Assembly (NCBI GenBank): GCA_022823605.1
Contig: JAJEHS010000005.1
Coordinates: 62,001 to 126,000, forward strand
Direction of reading: 5' to 3'
Length of the DNA: 64,000 nt
Origin: Paracoccaceae bacterium
Lineage (GTDB): Bacteria > Pseudomonadota > Alphaproteobacteria > Rhodobacterales > Rhodobacteraceae
The translations under genes were made by a program, and so were the position numbers. This document shows, in pieces, positions 63,723-64,000 of this stretch. Numbering within the stretch: position 1 is the stretch's first letter; each line of letters starts with the position of its first letter. Below the pieces are notes generated by a model, which worked only from the letters and a program-made list of their open reading frames with translations, made no database searches and was not told the origin of the DNA.

Positions 63723-64000
63723 CTAATTTACAGAAATTCTTTTCCGCCGCAAGCGGGAAGTCTCAGATTTTAATTGCCCACAGGCAGCCAAAATATCTTC
63801 CCCTCTGGGAGTTCTGACTGGAGATGGGTAACCTGAATTATATATGATTCTGGCAAAATTTGAAATTTTTTCCGGGGTGGATCGTTCGAATTGTGCTCCG
63901 GGCCAGGAGTTGAAGGGTATCAGATTGACCTTGGCAGGTATGTTTCTGATGAGGGAAACAAGACGACGTGCATCCTCCTCACTGTCATTTAGGTCTTTCA
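63723..64000 (-). CDS. rlmN: Dual-specificity RNA methyltransferase RlmN, C-terminal part (partial)
   Basis: On the minus strand the frame open at the right edge reads [20 protein letters not shown], then [16 protein letters not shown] and [21 protein letters not shown] before the stop at 63723-63725. These are the final segments of RlmN, the radical-SAM enzyme that methylates A2503 of 23S rRNA and A37 of some tRNAs; the Cys in AACGQL is the methyl-carrying Cys. The N-terminal part lies outside the window. Confidence 0.9.
   Translation of the reverse strand, partial: KDLNDSEEDARRLVSLIRNIPAKVNLIPFNSWPGAQFERSTPEKISNFARIIYNSGYPSPVRTPRGEDILAACGQLKSETSRLRRKRISVN

Overview
This window is chromosomal DNA from an AT-rich alphaproteobacterium. 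I do not recognise the genus. The class assignment rests on gene order and families: rpsT close to dnaA, the kdsD-lptA-lptB-hpf-ptsN row beside an RNase D gene, an NDUFA9-like epimerase, a phasin, a GcrA-like regulator and gltD-gltB. No rRNA, CRISPR array or intact insertion sequence was found.

Layout. 1-1556 holds debris: the end of a membrane protein, two fragments and an internally deleted TnpB. 1579-6070 carries mutY, a tRNA-Arg, and the convergent pair mnmH / selD-fusion for tRNA selenation. 6232-6897 is a toxin-antitoxin pair whose toxin is broken. 7162-14203 is a five-gene run on one strand: LolA-like protein, beta-barrel, squalene-synthase-type enzyme, MpaB-type oxygenase and MMPL/RND transporter. 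It reads as a pathway that makes, oxidises and exports an isoprenoid lipid. rpsT follows, then one GC-rich FAD oxidoreductase that looks recently acquired. Next comes the replication block: rhodanese, dnaA, dnaN, recF. A DprA-like / phosphoribosyltransferase pair resembling the PsyrTA/ShosTA defence toxin-antitoxin lies between recF and pheT. pyk and galU follow.

28056-36143 is accessory: a dNMP-kinase-like gene, a DnaG-like CHC2 primase, a GcrA-like zinc protein, and an operon matching the Dot/Icm (MPF_I) order icmD-icmJ-icmB, with an unrecognised 488-residue gene between icmJ and icmB. 36335-41330 is the envelope row ptsN, hpf, lptB, lptA, kdsD and an RNase D gene, but rpoN and lptC are missing from their usual slots. 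A tRNA-Leu, an NDUFA9-like gene, uppP and gltD-gltB follow. 49920-51520 is a small region between imperfect inverted repeats, holding a possible HEPN gene and a broken ParA. Then come a Fic protein with a variant motif, a candidate small RNA with an anti-Shine-Dalgarno loop and a terminator, and the soeABC sulfite dehydrogenase operon. The last part has a phasin with a PhaR-like operator, a GST-queG-epimerase operon, small envelope proteins, two L,D-transpeptidases, a CAP-domain lipoprotein and the 3' end of rlmN.

Metabolic picture: a heterotroph that can oxidise sulfite, probably stores polyhydroxyalkanoate, assimilates ammonia through GOGAT, and uses selenium at least for tRNA wobble modification. 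The most notable parts are the isoprenoid-export run, the partial Dot/Icm operon with its unknown gene, the PsyrTA-like pair and the anti-SD small RNA.
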